The notes under the pieces are model-generated. The model was not told the origin of the DNA and made no database searches. It was given only the letters and a program-made list of their open reading frames with translations. This document shows, piece by piece, positions 10,634-26,150 of a DNA stretch of 64,000 nt (position 1 is the first letter of the stretch; each line of letters opens with the position of its first letter). The DNA lies in contig OZ020269.1 in the NCBI GenBank assembly GCA_963971225.1, positions 20,210,921 through 20,274,920 on the forward strand, given 5' to 3'. The DNA comes from Melieria omissa. Its lineage: Eukaryota > Arthropoda > Insecta > Diptera > Ulidiidae. The position numbers were made by a program, and so were the translations under genes.

Positions 10634-12734
10634 TTACCCGCTGCTTGGACTACTACTGCTAATACTATTCGACCCGAATCGACCGCTGATGATTTTCTGC
10701 GAACTGCCACGCTTCGTCTTGCGCCAGATGTCCCATTCGACCGGGTGCATATTCTTCTTGTGCGAATACATGTTCGCGTTGGAATTGAAAGTGCGCGTGC
10801 AGAACGGGCACTTATAAAGACTCTCGCCTGTGTGCTGCGCCATATGCTCCTACAACAAAAACAAGCCAAATACAGGTATTATTAGCGCCAAACTTAATTA
10901 AACTGTCAAAAACGCACTTTTAACGCAATCGCCTTCTTGAAGGTTTTTTTACATCCATCGCATGCGAACACTTTAGTACTGTGTGCGTAGCCGAAGTGGT
11001 TTGTGAGTGCACGCCGATTTGGGCACACTTTACCGCATTCGTTGCACGCAAAGATTTTGCCCTCATCCTGGTGGCGTCGCAAGTGTGGCCGGAGGGTATC
11101 TTCGTCCTGCAGCCAGCGATCACAATTGGGATGCGGGCACTTAATGCGCGGTCCGCTGTCCTCGAAATGCAACCGCACATGTTTCTCGAAGGACTGTTTG
11201 TCACGTATCTCTTTGGCGCACACATGGCACACATTCACCGCCTTCTTGTGCTGCGTGGAGATGTGTATCTGCAACAAGTGCTCGCTGGCAAAACTGCAAA
11301 GGAATAACTATACACAAAATGCTGCTTAGCCATGAGTTCATGCAACCTTTCCACTTACGGCTTGGACTGTGGGCACTTCTCGCAGACGAATTTCCGCTCA
11401 TTAATTGGTATGTGTGATGGCGTGTGCAGGTCCAGCAGGTATTTACGGGAGAATTTCTTCTCGCATTTATCGCAGGCATATGTGAGATCCTCTTCGGGTG
11501 CATGCGCGGCCACCATGTGACTGCGCAACGTATAGACGTTGGAGAATGACTTCCGACAGTGTTGGCATCTGTATCAAAGTTCGGGAAGGAAATAATTAAA
11601 TGCTTTTAAAGGACTGACCACGAAGCCACCATGCACCAACCTGAAAAAATCTGGATGTTCGTGTTCGTACGCGTGTTGCACGATTTGAATCCGCATATTA
11701 AGCTTCCGACCACAGCACATGATGTACGGTTTCAACTGTTCATGTTGCAGCCGGAAATGCTCGGACATCGCGCTGAAATCAACGCCTACAAACGTGCACA
11801 GATCACAGCCCATGGGTATGTGCTTCTTCACGATCTCGTCATCATGTGGGGTGATCATTTTATGCGGCGGTCTCTTAACCTTCGGCGCCATCTCTTTCAC
11901 TACATCGTCATTATCAGCTTTCGTTAAATCCTTTTCTGCTGTCAGCTTTTTTACTGTTGTCAACCTTTTTGCTACTGCCTGCTTTTTGGCTGCGGACAAA
12001 GTTTTATCTGGTTTCCGCTTTACTGCCTTCGCTCTGCACCGCCTTCTTGTTACAGGACCGCATGTAGCTTCAAATTTAAAATAGCAAAATTCTTTAAAAT
12101 TCTTCAAGTGGCATTGCATTCTGCTTGCATACCCAAACCATCGCCAAACTTTGATTCCTCTACTTGCATTTCTTCTCCTTTGTCCTCCAAAGACTTTTTG
12201 TCTATATTCACTTCCTCCACATTCTCCAAATCTTTGGTCTCTATATCCCATTCCCCCATTCCCTCTATCAACACAGTTTTCAATTCCGGCTCATACAAAA
12301 CCGCCGTCGGATCCTCTTCATTAGTAGCTTCCGGCCACACATTCTCCAACAACTCCTCCTTGATGTTTATTTCTGAGGTCAACTGCAACTGCATCGACTC
12401 CTCCCCGTCCAGCTCGCCCTTTACATCATTGCTCGCTAGGGTGCATTGCTCGTTCAGCACCAGATGTGCTTGCTGCACCACCTTATAAAACTCATGGAAG
12501 TCGGTCACTTTGACCCAGCAAGCACGACAAATCACCGTGGAAATTGTGTCTTCTGGCTGGGGCTAAATGCAAGAGCCAATTGCTGTAGCCAGTTGTAGTC
12601 AATGCAGCTCCAATCAAACTCACCGTAAACCAGAAGTGCTGCTGCAGAATTTTCGCAATACCCAGTTGCTCACCATTTACATCGAATATCTTCAGGGGGC
12701 ACTCGGATCTCTTTAAACATACCCGACAAATCAT
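10634..12734 (-). CDS. ZAD-C2H2 zinc finger transcription factor, copy 3
   Basis: 589-residue paralogue with exons 12734-12624, 12562-12133, 12067-11641, 11568-11359, 11293-10918 and 10849-10634; phases as in the other copies. A 19-bp deletion near the end removes the last residues found in copies 1 and 2 (GNVYQA) so that the protein ends ...SPSSG. Like copy 2 it has the six-residue linker insertion. Distinct changes include KRSEC for KVSEC in the ZAD and AQIG/CPNR-type changes in finger 8 (the second cysteine pair reads CGKVCPN). All zinc ligands of the ZAD and of the standard fingers appear kept. Unit 3 has a different upstream region, so its expression could differ; that is inference. Confidence 0.87.
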
Positions 12735-12859
12735 TTCGTCCCAAAAAATTGTGCAAAACCATGAATAAAGATCAGTAATAACCAATTTGGGCTTAGTTTA
12801 GTTTCGACATCACCTGTAGTCGCGAGAGTTGCCACTTGAAAAAGTTGAAGCTGTGATGT

Positions 12860-14101
12860 GTTAAAGCAAAGAATATAGAATATGCTATGCCAATGCTTTG
12901 ATTAATTTAAAAATTTGGTGGTTGATCCCAATTTAAAATGTTTGCAAATATTCTTACGTGGCGAGTTCGAAGTAAAATAATTTGTTTATATTTTCACATG
13001 CTTGATTACAATTTTGAGAATATGGGAAAACTACGAAAAAAAATGAACTGATAGGCATATTGACTTCAAAATTCGTGAAACACTTGAAATTAAAAATAAT
13101 TAGATGCGTGTTTTAATTTTTTTTATCGAAATCTAACGGAGGGTTAGAAGATTGTATGGAAAAACATAATTTAATAGGTTTATTGACTTTCAATAGACCG
13201 AAAGAACTACTAAAGCACTAAAGAAATAATAAGACAAGTATTTTGTCATAAGAAAATTTTATTACGGCATGCCTACGTTTAAAAATAGTTTCAATGTTCT
13301 ACACCTGAATGATTTCATGGCGAATGATGTGATCATAAATTTACAATATTAGATTTTCTTATTTTAGTTCTTTTAAACAAGCATTATATGTGGGCTGTAA
13401 AAAAAGTTCCAAAGAACGAGACGGAAAATTATTACGGGTAATAAAGACGTTTTCTTTTCTTTCCAATTCCATTTTTATTGATTACTTATTATTTATTTTT
13501 TAATTGCCTGTAGCGATCATATAGGTCGCCATGCCAGCCATATTTTATTTTCTTTTCTATGATTTTGCGCACACTACAGTCGGCAGTGAGTTCAGGCGGA
13601 ATATGCGACGCTGTGCAGGCTTATAGAAGAAGAACAAAAGCCAGCCAGAAAATATAAATCGTTTTACAATTTCAGCTTTTCGCCAGCGCAACAACAAGAA
13701 CAACAGCACATCGTCTTCCTCCTCTTCGGACAATTGAGCGAGAATGAACGAGTGAGCACAGACGCGGCATTCGTGTTTCTATGATTTGCGCTCAGAGCAT
13801 TGTGCTGTCATTTCAAGTGTTTCCTCTTGTTGTCTACCCCCCCACATCCAGAAGACGGGTGGCGATATCAGCACCCGCATTCAAATTTTTGCTTGCACAC
13901 TCTTTATGTTTCATACTTTTTGGTTAAAGTGAACTGAATGGGTTGAAGTAGTTTCCATGAAAACTGTGTTCAAAAGGGAAAAGACGAAAGCATTCATGTG
14001 CATTACTTCGGCTTAGTAATTTATTATGGTTTTTCTTTACAATAAAATGTATATATCGGTAATGTTTTTAAATATTCAAAGCTAGACGTCAATTTTCCAC
14101 G
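12860..14101. other. Non-coding DNA upstream of ZAD copy 3
   Basis: AT-rich sequence with no gene I can support. It replaces the piggyBac MITE and tRNA-like segment found at this place in units 1 and 2. A short stretch around 13925-13975 (TCCATGAAAACTGTG) again resembles the upstream DNA of copies 1 and 2, so about 1.06 kb has probably been inserted here or lost in the other lineage. Confidence 0.6.
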
Positions 14102-14269
14102 ATAATTACCCTTGTAATGATTTTCGGTAAATTTTTTATGATCCGGCAACATTTCTGTTGCATCCGGCAACATTGCGGAAACATCAAAAACTTGTTCTTG
14201 GCTTACAACTTTTTCCGGGCAGCTATTAACAAATTATTGATGAATAAATAGTTGTGAAAACGGCCAAAA
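14102..14269 (+). promoter_or_regulatory. U2SURP upstream region (presumed promoter and leader)
   Basis: Sequence just before the U2SURP start codon, with two related GGCAACATT-containing blocks (14155-14175). Copies of 14108-14229 lie at the ends of units 1 and 2. No TATA box is evident. The call rests on position only. Confidence 0.5.
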
Positions 14270-18015
<3,746 letters not shown>

Positions 18016-18077
18016 GCAGCATTGAAATGTGCTCACTCATAGAAACTAGTAAGCCTCCACATTTATCAAAATGATTT

Positions 18078-18083
18078 AATAAA
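18078..18083 (+). terminator. U2SURP polyadenylation signal
   Basis: AATAAA 63 bp after the U2SURP stop codon, followed after 225 bp by the stop of the convergent cyclin Q gene. Confidence 0.65.
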
Positions 18084-18307
18084 ATGTTTAATGTAGTAAT
18101 ACATGCGAAATGATGTCTTCTGTCTTGTGGAATTGTAGTTACAAACTAAAGTATCAAAATGCGCGCACTATGAATCAAATCAAATTCACATTGTAAAAAT
18201 GCGTACATAACTTTTCATATCACAAACTTTTCGTGCCAAAAGAAACGCAAATAAAGCAATTTACAATCGTCCAAATGGGATAGCGTCCAATTGAGTTGCG
18301 TTCAGCT

Positions 18308-19352
18308 TTAAAGGGCATTGATTTCATTCTCCTGTTTATAAATCTCAATAATGTCCTCTACGATCTCCCAGTGTTTCTCCTTCGACAAGTCGGTGACGAA
18401 GGGCTGCAAGAAGCAGAAATTAATGAATTTAAATTTCAGAGCATATTTTCAGTGCAGTCATACCGTGTACCACATAGAGGCCTCATCAGATTCATCGGCC
18501 AGCGGCACCTGCACGCCATACGCCTGCAGCGCCAGCGACAGACAGCAAACGGCGATGTGTGATGGCCTGTGGTTCAGAATCTTTGGGCTGTGATGGAAAT
18601 CCTGTAAAAAGGAAGCAGCTGTCTTGGCAATGGGTGCCGAAGACCAAACGTTTGCGCCAAGCCAGTCTTGCAGCGAACGCATGTAGTACAACAAATACTG
18701 TAAAAATAGCGAAAATGCCTCATCAAGTCTTGCTCTGCTGTAATTTCTCACTTTGTAAAAAGACTTACCTTATGAGGATGTTCGATATTCAAGTCGAATT
18801 TTAGTGTGCGCGCTATAAGTAGCTCGGCCTGCACTATGGCATCGCGCATCGACCAGTACTCGTCACCGAGCTCCAGCGGTGGCGCACCGCGATTCAGCGT
18901 GCTGTGTGCCACATTGATCACATCGCGTATCTTCACAGGATCATCCTTGATCTTGCCTGCCAAATACAGCGCTGACGCGGCTATTAACTGCAAATGACAA
19001 ATTTCAAGGACTTAATTTCGTGGCTACAAAATACGCTTTCTCACGCACATATTCCTCGTAGTCGATGCTGGACACCTCGTTGTAGAACCGATGATAGATG
19101 ATGGCAGCACTGGCCGAGGTCAGCGGTTTCACTTGCAGCTTGATGGCACACTCGAAGAGGAAGCGCGGCACGATGCCAGTTTTGTCGATTTTACTACGCA
19201 AACGGCAAATAAAGTCAATATACATAGTAAACAGCGTGAAATTAACTCAAGATGTCGAAGGTATCTTACCGATAGTCAGTCGGTTTGTACTTTTGCAGCT
19301 TGCTCGCCTCCACGCGTTGCTGCACCGACATTACGTCCAAAATGTTTTTCAT
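18308..19352 (-). CDS. CCNQ: Cyclin Q (FAM58A), presumed CDK10 activator
   Basis: 258-residue cyclin-box protein. Exons in order of translation: 19352-19270, 19193-19049, 18987-18769, 18697-18464, 18403-18308; GT..AG with agreeing phases. Human cyclin Q has 248 residues and the same landmarks: RFLFECAIKLQVKPLTSASA and IIYHRFYNEV in the first cyclin-fold helices, ASALYLAGKIKDDPVKIRDVI, DAIVQAELLIARTLKFD, HPHKYLLYYMRSLQDWL across an exon junction, and HIAVCCLSLALQAYGVQVP. In mammals it activates CDK10, which controls ETS2 stability and ciliogenesis; the fly role is inferred. The start at MKNILDVMS is the first in-frame ATG of the exon. It converges with U2SURP; the two stop codons are about 290 bp apart. 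Confidence 0.92.
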
Positions 19353-20693
19353 GTTTCAGAGTTTTTGTGTTATTTTTTATGGTTTTTAGAGAACCTTTTT
19401 TGTACAAGCAGATTACGCTGATTACGGCCGCAACAATCGACAGTATGACAAGTGCGTTGCTCTTAAAAATGCAAACGAAACAGGGCTCAGCGCTGGCGAA
19501 ATGGAAAAAGATTTGAATGAAAAATATGCAAAAAAAAATAAACAACAAAAACTACACATAAGAAAAATCGAAATCAAATAAATGAAACTCGGCGCCGAGC
19601 TGCAAAACCGGTTGAGCGACCCCCTTACGATAGCGAAACACATGTCTCTTTCAAATGTACCCAATAAAGCAAAATTAAAATCAACCAAAGATCAGCAACT
19701 GACTACAAACGACTGCGCGCAGCGGCAAACCAGGTAGTGAATTATAACACAATGGATCATGGCTGCTAGTAACATTTTATAAGGTTTAGCCATGAATCAC
19801 AGTGAAAATGTTTTTGGTGAATCCATGCACGCCTGGCTGCCCTATCTTTAAAGCCAAAACAGCATTTTGTCTATGGCGCAGCCAGCACCCCCGCACTGCA
19901 CACACACATACACAACAGCTGGTCGCTGCAGACGCGCCAGCAAAACAAACTTTGCACTGCCAGCTCACAGCAATTTACGCCAGCTGTTGTGACTCTTGGA
20001 CGCGAGTTTGATCCGAAATTAACACAGTTTCTCTCACCGAAGTTCACAAAATGGTTTGGTACAAGTTTAATGCGCAAATGTGCCACCAGCAACAACTGAA
20101 CCAGTTCGTCGAATCTAAACGAATGTGTGCGCAGTGTGTCGCGTTCTTGCGTTGACAGTTCGCGCGGCGCCGATTCAGCAATTCAGCTGCCGGTAGTGAC
20201 GCCATCTTTGCGCTGCTTTCAACGGTCGCCTATTACAAACAGCTGATAACAAAGTTTTTCGCCTGAATTTCTGATTCTGAATTTGAATTGTTTGTTGAGT
20301 TTTTATTACTTTCCAGAATTGTAATCCGAGCTCTAATTTCGTAACGATACTTCAGAACGCGTTTATTTTTAGAATGATTACGCTGAATCGTTTTTCTGCG
20401 GACATGTATGAAATATTCGAAGAAAGACTGGGGGAGATGAATGCTGACAGCAGTGATAATCACTTATCACTTATCGTATATGTATTTCCCAACTCAAATC
20501 ATACACAAAAACAAAAAAGAACCATAATTGCAGACATGTGAATAAAACGATTAAACTGTAATCCATAGAATGTTTAAATAAAATCACATGCAAATGTTAA
20601 TATTGAACAGGTTTCCTAAAGCAAAACTTATAAAATTACTCATACACAATCTGTCCCTCATTGCAAGCCTCAGGCTTCCGATCTGATTGTTAA
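19353..20693. other. Intergenic DNA 5' of cyclin Q
   Basis: Contains presumed cyclin Q promoter and leader sequence (19353-19700). Short open frames here (for example 19422-19688 on the minus strand) show no family likeness. I see no further gene. Confidence 0.6.
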
Positions 20694-20935
20694 TACAGTC
20701 GTGTCTGGGTATAGTGAACACCCTATATAGTGAACACCTCGATATAGTGAGCACCCAAATTTTGACATCGAGCCTCTAAATATAGAAACAAATGTTCAAA
20801 GAAAAAACAAAAAGTGTATTTTGAGGAAATAAAACGAGTTTTTGAACAAAAATGTTGACCTTGATATAGTGAACAACCTAAATACAGTGAGCAGGCCTTG
20901 CAATAATTAGTTTACTATATCCAGACATTTTAATT
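20694..20935. mobile_element. Tc1/mariner-type MITE C, copy 1 (right end degraded)
   Basis: Starts after TA with CAGTCGTGTCTGGGTATAG and repeats the motif TATAGTGAACACC several times. It is the inverted sister of 25196-25426. The right end stops matching after CTATATCCAGACA at 20927, so the last bases are lost or diverged; the right border is approximate. Confidence 0.75.
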
Positions 20936-21224
20936 TTATCTCCCAATTCTGTATACAATGAAAACCGCTCAATTGCAACTGAAAAATCTGCTTAAGTGAA
21001 ATAAAAATGCAGGTCTCATTTTCATTTGGTATTTTTTCTGAAAATGAGTTCGTTTAGCAAAACTTCGCATAACTAAAATACTTCAGTTAAGTGAAAGAAT
21101 ATTTTGGGCCCAAAATATAAATTTTCACTATTTCAACTCCGCCTAGTAAAAAAAATTCTGTGTCACATATCATAATTTCAAAATACTGCTCTGCTATTAT
21201 TTGGCGGTATTATTACATCCCTTA

Positions 21225-21622
21225 TACTACTGTGCCCAAAAAATAAGGTGACATTTGATTTTATGAATTATGAATGCATTGTGAATTCCTTCCGCCGGGC
21301 CAAACAGTCAACAAGGAATATTATTTGGACGTTATGCGTCGTTTGCGTAACGCTATCCGCCTAAAAAGGCCGGAGTTGTGGAAAGACAATTCTTTGTTTT
21401 TACACCACGATAATGCACCATCCCAAAATGCACTCGTAATTCGTGATCATTTCGCCAAAAACTCAACCTATATCGTTCCGCAACCACCGTATTCACCTGA
21501 TCTGGCGCCGTGCGACTTTTGGCTGTTCAGCAAGCTCAAAAGACCGCTCCGGCGACACCGTTTTGACACGATAGAGATTCAAAATAAATACAATGTCACC
21601 TTATTTTTTGTACACAGTAGTA
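21225..21622 (+). mobile_element. Internally deleted mariner element with terminal inverted repeats
   Basis: TA target duplications at 21225-21226 and 21621-21622 enclose 394 bp. The ends, CTACTGTGCCCAAAAAATAA on the left and its near inverse ending TGTACACAGTAG on the right, form inverted repeats of about 30 bp that run to GGTGACATT. Between them a plus-strand frame keeps the transposase C-terminal half: HHDNAPSQ and YSPDLAPCDFWLF with exactly 34 residues between the two aspartates (DD34D). The N-terminal DNA-binding region is gone, so it can move only if supplied with transposase. Confidence 0.85.
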
Positions 21623-24600
21623 CATATATGATAAGCAAATCAGCTGATTTCAATAGTTTGTGTGGTTGATTCTTGAAATTGCAACATTAGATAATGTTAG
21701 GATTAGAATTTGTTTAGATGAGAAGAATTTCACTTAGCCGCTTAGCTGAAAACAAAGGTTTACTACAACTAAAAGGCCGAAAAATCGACTTGCAGTTAAG
21801 CGGGCTCCACTGTACCAAAATTGCCTAAGAGCGTATGTCACATTAATTTCTGCGCATGTACCGTAAAACTGTCAATTATAGTTCTCTATAATGTTGCCAT
21901 CCCTGCAGCAAATGCTTTTACTTCTTAATGATTTCAGATTTTTCTTTTAAAAATATTGTAGTGGAAGATTTAAGCCAAACAAAATAATAAAGCACTATAA
22001 CTAAAGCTTATAAAAACCCTATAGCCTATAGTGTTGCACTATGTTTGCTATAACTTTAAAATAAAACAGACAAACACTGCTAAGAAGCGGTGTTAGTAAT
22101 AATGTGGCAGCTATGGTGCTATCGAAGAAGGACAACAAATAATTTGTATTGATTTTTCCGCGCAGTGAGTGCAGAAACGCGTTGGTTGTACGTGTGTTGC
22201 AAAAATTGTTTAGTTTTACAATTAAAGGATTTGACGCTAAAGTTACACAGCTGCGACAAAAACAAGCTGCTGCCTAAGTAAGCTAAAGTGTTGAAAAAAG
22301 CGTTGTGCTTATATGTGTTACAGTTTTGCAGAGAACACAGCCAGTAACAGCTTCCCAGCTAATGCAAATTCATCTATAAATGCATTTCAGGAACATACAA
22401 TCTTATTAAAATGTCTGTGCAGTTAGAATGTTTGGCAGTTGCTTGAAATGTGTGGAACGTTTGGAATAAGTGTTTGAACTTGTCCAATAGTGTCCTAGAC
22501 CGAAACTGAAACAGTCGAATAGTGAAAAAATTATGCAAATCCATTAAATGTGTTGCAAGTGTGTGCTTAGGACATTTCGGCGCTCTTTCCAATGAAAACG
22601 GCGGTCGGCGGCGTGTGGTGCGAATGATGCTGTATTTACTTTGGCACAACTTAAACGCCGTTAATTCATAATTTAAAGTTGAATTTATCGTCGAACGTTT
22701 TGGGCGCTGAAAAATTCCAATTATGTTTACATTGCAACGGCAAAAATAAATAAAACATTTAGCAATAAAGTGAAAAACTCACAAGCCAAGCGATACATAA
22801 AACAGCCGGCAAGCAAAAGTAACAAATCAACTACACCAAAAACAACAGACAACATGGTTTGCTGCTAAATGCCCATTAACAAACATGTGAAACTTTCGCT
22901 GCCTCTGTTGCTTCAAGTTTTCATGTTGCTTGCTGCATCTTCACACTCTCCTGCTCACCTCAGCTGCGTCTGGGACTGCGAAAAGCCAAGCACAGTTTTC
23001 TTCTTCAGTTCCCACAGTCGCCGGTAACTGACAGCTATGTTTATTATGCCGCTAATAGTGTTTTTGTTGTTATTATTGTTTTGTCTTGTTTTCAAAGAGC
23101 ATCAAAACAACAACGACAACCGCAATAGCAACAACCAGAGCTATAAAACCGCGACGACGAACAGTGCTTCGACCGCATACAAAGTGTGCGCAAAAACGAG
23201 AGGATACATCAAATTTTGACTTTGGTGTTGGTTTAGTAGGGGTTCCAACCCTAATCGTAAGAGGTTTTTTAAGAATGTTGTATCTATACTTTGCAAATAC
23301 TTTTTCCTCAACTGACCCCCATTGCGAAGATTTATTTTTACTTATACTTTACTCCTAATCCAATCTCTGGTATTTCGACTCAAATGTCCCAAAGGCATTC
23401 GTAGACAATACGTAGCCTCTTGAGCAGACCAGTCTTGTCAAACCTATCAATGACAAGATGAACAACATATTTTCATTTATTATTGTCCACTCTCGAAGCA
23501 CTGTGCAGTGTTTCGTACAAAATATTCGCAAACCATGTTGGCTCATCGAAATGGAAAAGTGTGTGGCGCGCAACAAAATCAGCGAAAGAAGAAAAACTTT
23601 GTACTACACGTATAAGAAAATGATTAGTATGACGCGCCAATAGAGAGCAGCAAACAACAAGCAAAACAACAACAACAACCGCATGCCAACCAGCAAAACG
23701 ACAATTTCTTTCAACAGCCCAAACGGTGATTTTCTTTGAAAATTTCCTTGGCCACTGTCGGCCAGTCTCCGAGTTCAACTTGACCAGTTCGAACGCTCGC
23801 TCCGAACTTTGCGTAAGAATTGCAAGATTTTGTGCTAATTGTAAACCTGCATAGGCGTTAGAATTGTGATTTAGTAATAATGTAAATGTGGCGGTGCATT
23901 TAGTATACAATTTGGGTATAATGTCGTTAAAAGGCAGCTGGCGTAACTAGTTTTGTGCACAGCGCACGAGCAGCCAGTCAGCGGTACCCAGCGTATGGAA
24001 TTGTGCGAAATTCGTGTGTCAAAATGAAGTGAAAGCAATTTTTTCAAAAATGCCAAGACGTGAGATCTAAAAATAAAAATACGGGACGGCACACGGCTAT
24101 TTATGTAATATAATAATTTTTATATTGAAAATCGCCTGTGCGGGTACTACCTCGCACATGAGTTGGCCAATATGCACACATACGCATACATGTGCTTGTA
24201 TGGTATATATGTGAATGCATGGTCGGCAAACGGTGCATCATCATAAATCATCTGCCAATGCAAAATTGTCGGCAATGCGTGCAACAAATGCAGCCAAATT
24301 AAAAATACGAAAATGGAACTTGAAGTGTGCAGCAGATAAGCGGATATGTGCATTATGGGCCACCTTCGTCGGCCGACGCGTGTCAACTCGACAACGTACC
24401 GCGGCGGCGAGAGCATCGAACAACAACTGAAAATAGCGCCGACCCTAAAACTGTGCCAAAAATGTTCTTGTTTCATTTTATTGTATTTTTCCTTAATTTA
24501 TGGAAGCGCAAAATCAGCAGTAAAAACAAAAAGCAATCCTCAAATGCAAATTAAAGGAAAATGTCTGTTTGCTTTTTGTATTTCGATGAATGCATGTGAC

Positions 24601-25195
24601 ATGTGAATGGCTTTGGGTGTTCTGATGACATTGTTAGGCAAAAATTAGTAATTGCGTACAAGACTTGAATTGAATTCGACGTTTTGATTACACATAACTA
24701 CAAAAAGTTCATCTTCTGCGCATTTTTGCATTTTGCCAGAATCTATTTTAGCAAAAGTTGTTGACACTTTTGTTTCGAGACAATAATCAATTTGAAAAGT
24801 CATTTAAAAAACAACATTGTAGACTATGCCTGTGAAACGTGACTTTTAACACAATTTCATCTCATATTCCGGACATACTTGCTTAGTGTTGCAATCAAGC
24901 AGAACGAATGCTTGAAATTTATACTTAAGTCTTGCATTTAGTTAAAAGTGTCACTAAAATTTTAAACATGTGTTGAAACATAATCACTTCATGTATATCT
25001 AAGCAGCTAGCAATTTTAGTTAGAGATTGTGTTAAAAAAAACTAATTTTCAAAAGTGATTTTTTGATCATTTTGAAAAATCAAACTTCTAAAAGTATTTA
25101 AAGCTCATTGTCATTTAAAGTAGAAGTATTTTAATTTCAAACGCTTTTTGCACTTTTCGCCAAACTTTTCTCATTGAAGTTGAGTGAACAATTAA
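21623..25195. other. Intergenic DNA
   Basis: AT-rich DNA without a recognisable coding region. It has Adh-like spaced CA/GA-rich stretches but nothing I can name. Part may be promoter or 5' exon of ric3, since 22080-22870 has a leader-like base composition; this is not supported by any motif. Confidence 0.5.
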
Positions 25196-25426
25196 TACAG
25201 TTGTGTGTGGATAAAGTGAACTAATTATTGCAAGGCCTGTTCACTATATCAAGGTTAACATTTTTGTTCAAAAACTCGTTTTATTTGCTCTAAATACACT
25301 TTTTTTTTGCTAGAAATTGCTTGAAAATGTTGTTCAATATTTAGAAGCTCAATGTCATAATTTGGGTGTTCACTATATCGAGGTGTTCACTATATAGGGT
25401 GTTCACTATACCCAGACACGACTGTA
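25196..25426. mobile_element. Tc1/mariner-type MITE C, copy 2 (complete, inverted)
   Basis: Element 25198-25424 (227 bp) flanked by TA on both sides. Starts CAGTTGTGTGTGGATAAAG and ends TATACCCAGACACGACTG, imperfect inverted repeats. The right part carries the repeated motif GGTGTTCACTATAT. Non-coding. The TA target and CAGTCG ends suggest a Tc1/mariner or pogo-type source. Confidence 0.85.
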
Positions 25427-25448
25427 ATAAAAATACTAACTTATTTTT

Positions 25449-25620
25449 GTAGAAGCCAGTGGCGGATTCAGGGGGGTGCTTTGGGGGTTGAAACCCCCCC
25501 CCGAAATATTTGGATCGCCTATAAAACTACATACAAATTAAAAGACATTTTACAATTATTAAAGAATTACTTTTTGAAACCCCCCCGAAATATTTTTCTG
25601 AATCCGCGCCTGGTAGAAGC
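25449..25620. mobile_element. hAT-type MITE A, copy 2, with 8-bp target duplication
   Basis: Element 25457-25612 (156 bp), CAGTGGCGGATTCAG at the left and CTGAATCCGCGCCTG at the right, with a perfect duplication GTAGAAGC at 25449-25456 and 25613-25620. It is in inverse orientation to the copies at 5367 and 43335. Confidence 0.92.
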
Positions 25621-25841
25621 TTTGAAAATTTTGGAATATAAAATATCTATTTTTTTTTCTAAACATCATAAAAACTTCTAATGAAACTGGATTGTCTTGA
25701 GCTGAAACATTTTACTTGGGTTAAAGTGTATATTGACAAGTTTTTAGATAACATTAGGGTATTATTAAAACTTTTACTAAAAAAACCACTGACGACTTGC
25801 AAAGAGGTTTTATGAGAGAGTATTTTTGTAAAAGGCGATCG

Positions 25842-26150
25842 CCATAACTGTGAGTGAGTTGGATCACAAGTCTAAAGAGACCTTCGATTCCGAGCTGTGG
25901 CCAGCTCCAAAACATTTCTAAAAATTTCACTTTGACAGCTGCCCCCTTAGCAAGCTCTAAGAGTAAAAATTGCCTAAAAAAGTTCTCATTCAGCCGTTCA
26001 CTTTCCGTGACGGGACGTGGGACAAACCGGCATAAAACTGCTCCTTCTATTCGTTTTGTGTGTATGACAATCCTTACACAAATTTCAACCACTCCCAACA
26101 CGGATGGTTGCAGGGTTACCCCTTTGGCTCAATAAGTGCCGTGTTCATTA
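25842..26150 (+). mobile_element. tRNA-derived SINE, diverged copy
   Basis: A-box-like GTGAGTGAGTTGG and B-box-like CTTCGATTCC occur in the first 60 bp. The body shares several blocks in order with the SINE at 60934-61261: AGAGTAAAAATTGCCT, CCGGCATAAAACTG and CAACACGGATGGTTGC. Borders are approximate; no clear target duplication is visible. Confidence 0.65.

Larger units (their letters stand above)
10445..14229. repeat. Tandem unit 3 (ZAD gene copy 3)
   Basis: Third direct unit. It carries ZAD copy 3, then about 1.2 kb (12860-14090) that differs from the upstream DNA of units 1 and 2, and ends in the true U2SURP upstream region (14102-14229), which runs on without a junction into the U2SURP start codon. 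Confidence 0.85.

Noticed and set aside
2473..12734. Minus-strand ZAD copies as pseudogenes
   Set aside because: All six exons of each copy keep phase, AG/GT sites and zinc ligands; no stops found.
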